From positions 1 through 16,187 of the forward strand of contig JAKATQ010000022.1 of the NCBI GenBank assembly GCA_021818665.1: 16,187 nt of DNA, given 5' to 3'. Positions 13,983 through 16,187 of this stretch are shown one piece after another. Position 1 is the stretch's first letter. Each line of letters starts with the position of its first letter. Position numbers and translations under genes: made by a program. The notes below the pieces were generated by a model. It made no database searches. It worked only from the letters and a program-made list of their open reading frames with translations, and was not told where the DNA came from. Source of the DNA: Nanobdellota archaeon (GTDB taxonomy: Archaea; Nanobdellota; Nanobdellia; Parvarchaeales; Parvarchaeaceae).

Positions 13983-14642
13983 TCAGTCCGAAGATTCTAA
14001 GATCGCAGTCTTTAGCTTTCCCTTAAGAAGCCCCACGAACCGCTTTGCGTCTGCTGCCGTACCTATCCCAGCGCCATAGTGGGCTGGGATGGTAAGATCC
14101 GCCTTTATCGCCATCGCAGCCTTTGCCGCTTCCTCAGCTGTCATCACGTAGATGCCGCTTATTGGTATTAGCGCGACATCCGTGCGGTAGTCGTTCATCT
14201 CGGGTATAAAATCCGTGTCACCGCCTATGTAAAAGCGCACGCCGCTTACGATAAAGATATAGCCAACGTTTCCCTTGTCTTTTGGGTGAAACACTTCCGT
14301 CTTCGTCCTGAATTTATTGACATTGTAAGACGGAACAGTCTTTATTGTTACTCCGTCAACTATCTTTATCTCGTTCGGCGATACGAAAAGCTTCTTGTTT
14401 TTGAACTGGCCGAGCCTATCCTTGCAGTCTCTGGGTGCCACCAGTGTGGTATCGTCTTTCACGACCTTCTTAAGGCTTTCGACATCTAGGTGGTCGTAAT
14501 GGTCGTGGGTTATAAGCACGGTGTTCGCATCAGCGTACCGATTAACCACCTTATAAGGGTCTGTATACACGACTTGGCCGCTCCCGCTTATCCTAAAACA
14601 GTTGTGGTGGAGCCATTTTATATCCACGCCTTTATATTCCAT
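13983..14642 (-). CDS. MBL-fold metal-dependent hydrolase (UPF0173-like)
   Basis: The product is 219 residues from the preferred start. It has the metallo-beta-lactamase fold. From the start at 14642: the opening strand MEYKGVDIKWLHHNCFRIS, the metal motif LITHDHYDHLD (HxHxDH, 46-51), FYIGGDTDF (Asp142) and TIPAHYG (His188). These are the ligands of a two-metal hydrolase. The short, compact form resembles the UPF0173/YtnP-like group, whose substrates are mostly unknown. The frame stays open to 14687, but the ATG at 14642 begins at the conserved first strand and lies 26 bases after a TATA box. It is divergent from the proline dehydrogenase gene. Confidence 0.9.
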   Translation of the reverse strand: MEYKGVDIKWLHHNCFRISGSGQVVYTDPYKVVNRYADANTVLITHDHYDHLDVESLKKVVKDDTTLVAPRDCKDRLGQFKNKKLFVSPNEIKIVDGVTIKTVPSYNVNKFRTKTEVFHPKDKGNVGYIFIVSGVRFYIGGDTDFIPEMNDYRTDVALIPISGIYVMTAEEAAKAAMAIKADLTIPAHYGAGIGTAADAKRFVGLLKGKLKTAILESSD

Positions 14643-14663
14643 AATGCACAAAAAGCGCCCGTT

Positions 14664-14671
14664 GTCAATAT
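14664..14671 (-). promoter_or_regulatory. TATA box of the MBL hydrolase gene
   Basis: Minus strand TATATTGA, 22-29 bases upstream of the ATG at 14642. It supports the shorter start over the one at 14687. Confidence 0.45.
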
Positions 14672-14686
14672 AGGGTTGTAGGTTCA

Positions 14687-14697
14687 TATTTATAAAA
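14687..14697 (+). promoter_or_regulatory. TATA box of the proline dehydrogenase gene
   Basis: TATTTATAAAA on the plus strand. Transcription would be expected near 14715-14720, which is downstream of the GTG at 14703 and upstream of the ATG at 14766; this makes the start of the gene uncertain. Confidence 0.45.
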
Positions 14698-14702
14698 GCT
14701 AC

Positions 14703-15620
14703 GTGGGCAAATCGGATTCTGCGAAACTTATAATAGCAAAGAAAGCCATATTAAAATCGTGCTTTATGCGTGCGGGAGAAACTCTTGGTAGGTTCGGTTC
14801 GTTCTTTGTAAGACGCTGGATAGCAGGCATAAGCATAGACGATGCGCTTGGGTGCGCTAGCCACATAAACGTCCAGGACAAGGTGGCGACGATAAATTAC
14901 TTGGGAGAAGACTTAACAGATCCTGCTAGCCTTGACAAGACGCTGTCTGTGTACATCAGGCTCATGACGCGCATAAAGAAACTTGGTCTAAAAGCCGAAG
15001 TGGCGGTCAAACCGACGCAGATCGGGCTGGCGGTCAATTATGATACCTTCTATAAAAATTATGCCTATCTGGTCCGTCTGGCAAAAAAGCAAGGTGTCTT
15101 CCTATGGATGGATGCGGAAAGGCATGACACCCTAGACAATGCGTACACGGCGTACATAGACTCGCTAGCTACTAATAGGAACATAGGCGTCTGCGTCCAG
15201 GCGTACCTTAGGCGCGCGTGCGAATACGCCGAGGGACTTACCAATGCCGGTGGAGTCGTCAGACTGGTAAAGGGCGCGTACAGGGAGTCGATTAAGATAG
15301 CGTACCGCGAGCGCAAAGAGATTTCGAAGAACTATGTCGGCACGATGGAGTACCTTTTTAGGCATTCGAACAGGTTTATGATAGCCACGCACGACGAACA
15401 GATAATAAGAAAGACGCTGGTCATGGAGAAGAAGTTCAAGAAAAAAGTGATGTTCGGCATGCTCAATGGCATAAAGGGGAACCTCGCATCACAGCTATCG
15501 ACTAGTGGCGAGGACCTCCACGTTTACGTGCCGTTCGGAGAAGAGTGGCTTCCTTATGTTTATCGCAGGATGCGTGAAGGCGGTGCGAGTTTCATACTAA
15601 GAAGCGTCTTCAGCAGATGA
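14703..15620 (+). CDS. Proline dehydrogenase (FAD-dependent, PutA-N/PRODH type)
   Basis: The product is 305 residues. It oxidises proline to pyrroline-5-carboxylate on FAD, passing electrons to the respiratory chain. Motifs follow the TIM-barrel PRODH of Thermus: VKPTQIGL (Lys103), LWMDAERHD (Asp137), VCVQAYLRR (166-171), RLVKGAYRE (187-195), IATHDEQII (228-231) and VPFGEEWLPYVYRRM with the paired substrate-binding Arg288-Arg289. All are intact. Start choice is open: the GTG at 14703 gives the N-terminal helices seen in homologues, while the ATG at 14766 would fit the TATA position better and lose 21 residues. No pyrroline-5-carboxylate dehydrogenase gene is in the window. Confidence 0.92.
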   Translation: MGKSDSAKLIIAKKAILKSCFMRAGETLGRFGSFFVRRWIAGISIDDALGCASHINVQDKVATINYLGEDLTDPASLDKTLSVYIRLMTRIKKLGLKAEVAVKPTQIGLAVNYDTFYKNYAYLVRLAKKQGVFLWMDAERHDTLDNAYTAYIDSLATNRNIGVCVQAYLRRACEYAEGLTNAGGVVRLVKGAYRESIKIAYRERKEISKNYVGTMEYLFRHSNRFMIATHDEQIIRKTLVMEKKFKKKVMFGMLNGIKGNLASQLSTSGEDLHVYVPFGEEWLPYVYRRMREGGASFILRSVFSR

Positions 15621-15645
15621 ACCGCAGCCCGCCATCGAGAAAGTC

Positions 15646-15654
15646 TTTTATAAC
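15646..15654 (+). promoter_or_regulatory. TATA box of the Dcd-like gene
   Basis: TTTTATAAC, centred about 24 bases upstream of the ATG at 15674, so the transcript is probably leaderless and separate from proline dehydrogenase. Confidence 0.5.
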
Positions 15655-15673
15655 GCGGACAAGTCCTTATTAG

Positions 15674-16187
15674 ATGATACTTGGAAGTTCTGACATAAGA
15701 GCCCGTATGGAGACGGCTTCATTGTCGATAGAACCAATTATGGATGACACCGTTAGGGAGAACGGTGTGGACCTTAGGGTCGGGGACGAGATACTAAGGA
15801 TACGCAAAAACGACAAAGTGGTCGATACGCTCGATGCCGCGTCTATGGAGAATGTATACTCTAGAGAATCCGTACAGGACGGCTTCGTACTCCAACCTAA
15901 CGAGAGGCTGCTGATAAAGATAAAAGAAAAAGTGCGGCTGCCAAATGACCTTGTGGGCTTCTGTAATATACGCTCTACGTTCGCAAGATTGGGAGTGTCG
16001 ATACCGCCTACGATAATCGATGCTGGTTTTGATGGCTATCTTACCATACTCATAATAGGTAGCAACGTACCTATAATGATAAAGACGGGTACGCGGTTCC
16101 TGCATGTGGTCTTCAGCACGACAAAAAGCGCAGTAGACAAACCGTATGCCGGCAAGTACCAGAACAGCGGAGGGGCGGTAGGAGATC
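15674..16187 (+). CDS. dCTP deaminase/dUTPase family protein (3' end cut off) with altered active site
   Basis: The first 171 residues are in the window, and the protein probably ends shortly beyond it. The family makes dUTP from dCTP or cleaves dUTP. Motifs are MILGSSDIRARME, the conserved ENGVDLRVGDE (30-39), VLQPNERLL, IRSTFARLG (Ser101 and Arg105, matching Ser111 and Arg115 of E. coli Dcd) and IDAGFDGYLTILII (115-128), with KPYAGKYQNS near the end. Aligned on IDAGF-IDPGW, the E. coli catalytic Glu138 falls on Leu126 here (codon CTC). This could mean a dUTPase-like or regulatory member rather than a deaminase. The ATG at 15674 has a TATA box at the leaderless distance. Confidence 0.9.
   Translation, partial: MILGSSDIRARMETASLSIEPIMDDTVRENGVDLRVGDEILRIRKNDKVVDTLDAASMENVYSRESVQDGFVLQPNERLLIKIKEKVRLPNDLVGFCNIRSTFARLGVSIPPTIIDAGFDGYLTILIIGSNVPIMIKTGTRFLHVVFSTTKSAVDKPYAGKYQNSGGAVGD

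Noticed and set aside
14643..14687. Longer start for the MBL-fold hydrolase
   Set aside because: The extra 15 residues are not part of the fold and span the TATA box that fits the ATG at 14642.
1..16187. CRISPR arrays, insertion sequences or integrase sites
   Set aside because: No regularly spaced repeats, transposase or integrase genes, or terminal inverted repeats were seen; the tRNA 3' end has no duplicated copy noticed in the window.

Overview
The window looks archaeal. It contains a LonB protease with membrane helices, a RIO1-type kinase, eS8, RtcB with archease, a ThiI without rhodanese domain, an intron-bearing tRNA-Ser without encoded CCA, and AT boxes about 27 bases upstream of most start codons. 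Isoleucine is mostly ATA and arginine mostly AGG/AGA. Gene sizes and content would fit a small-genome archaeon of the DPANN/Micrarchaeota (ARMAN) or Thermoplasmata kind, but that placement is a guess.

Layout. 1-575 (-): 5' part of a TIM-barrel amidohydrolase. 576-974: a gap of 400 bases with no convincing gene. 975-1764 (+): a membrane-anchored Holliday-resolvase-like nuclease, then a PRC-barrel protein. 1839-5496 (+): a compact operon of lonB, RIO1-type kinase, an MGMT-like alkyltransferase and a second kinase-like protein, with overlaps of 8 and 4 bases and a gap of 4. 5497-5762: a convergent AT-rich gap. 5763-6128 (-): a two-helix SHOCT-type membrane protein. 6258-6354 (-): tRNA-Ser(UGA) with a tiny intron, sharing a central TATA element with the divergent 8-oxoguanine glycosylase (6408-7226, +). 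7230-10234 (-): rtcB, archease and thiI, a tRNA/RNA maturation operon. 10399-13467 (-): an MMPL/RND membrane protein followed by a spermidine-synthase-like protein. 13532-13915 (-): eS8. 13983-14642 (-): an MBL-fold hydrolase. 14703-15620 (+): proline dehydrogenase. 15674-end (+): a dCTP deaminase/dUTPase family protein cut by the window edge.

Functional links. The strongest is RNA maturation: an intron-containing tRNA lies 2.4 kb from the 3' end of the operon that encodes the archaeal splicing ligase, its activating partner archease and the 4-thiouridine enzyme ThiI. The lonB operon pairs membrane proteolysis with two kinase-fold proteins and a DNA alkyl-repair-like protein. DNA and nucleotide upkeep recurs across the window (Ogg, MGMT-like, resolvase-like nuclease, Dcd-like).

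No mobile element, CRISPR array or rRNA is visible. The most checkable oddities are active-site substitutions in the Dcd-like protein (Glu to Leu) and the MGMT-like protein (His to Tyr), a symmetric bidirectional promoter, a perfect dyad at the rtcB promoter, and repeated TGATATG gene junctions.
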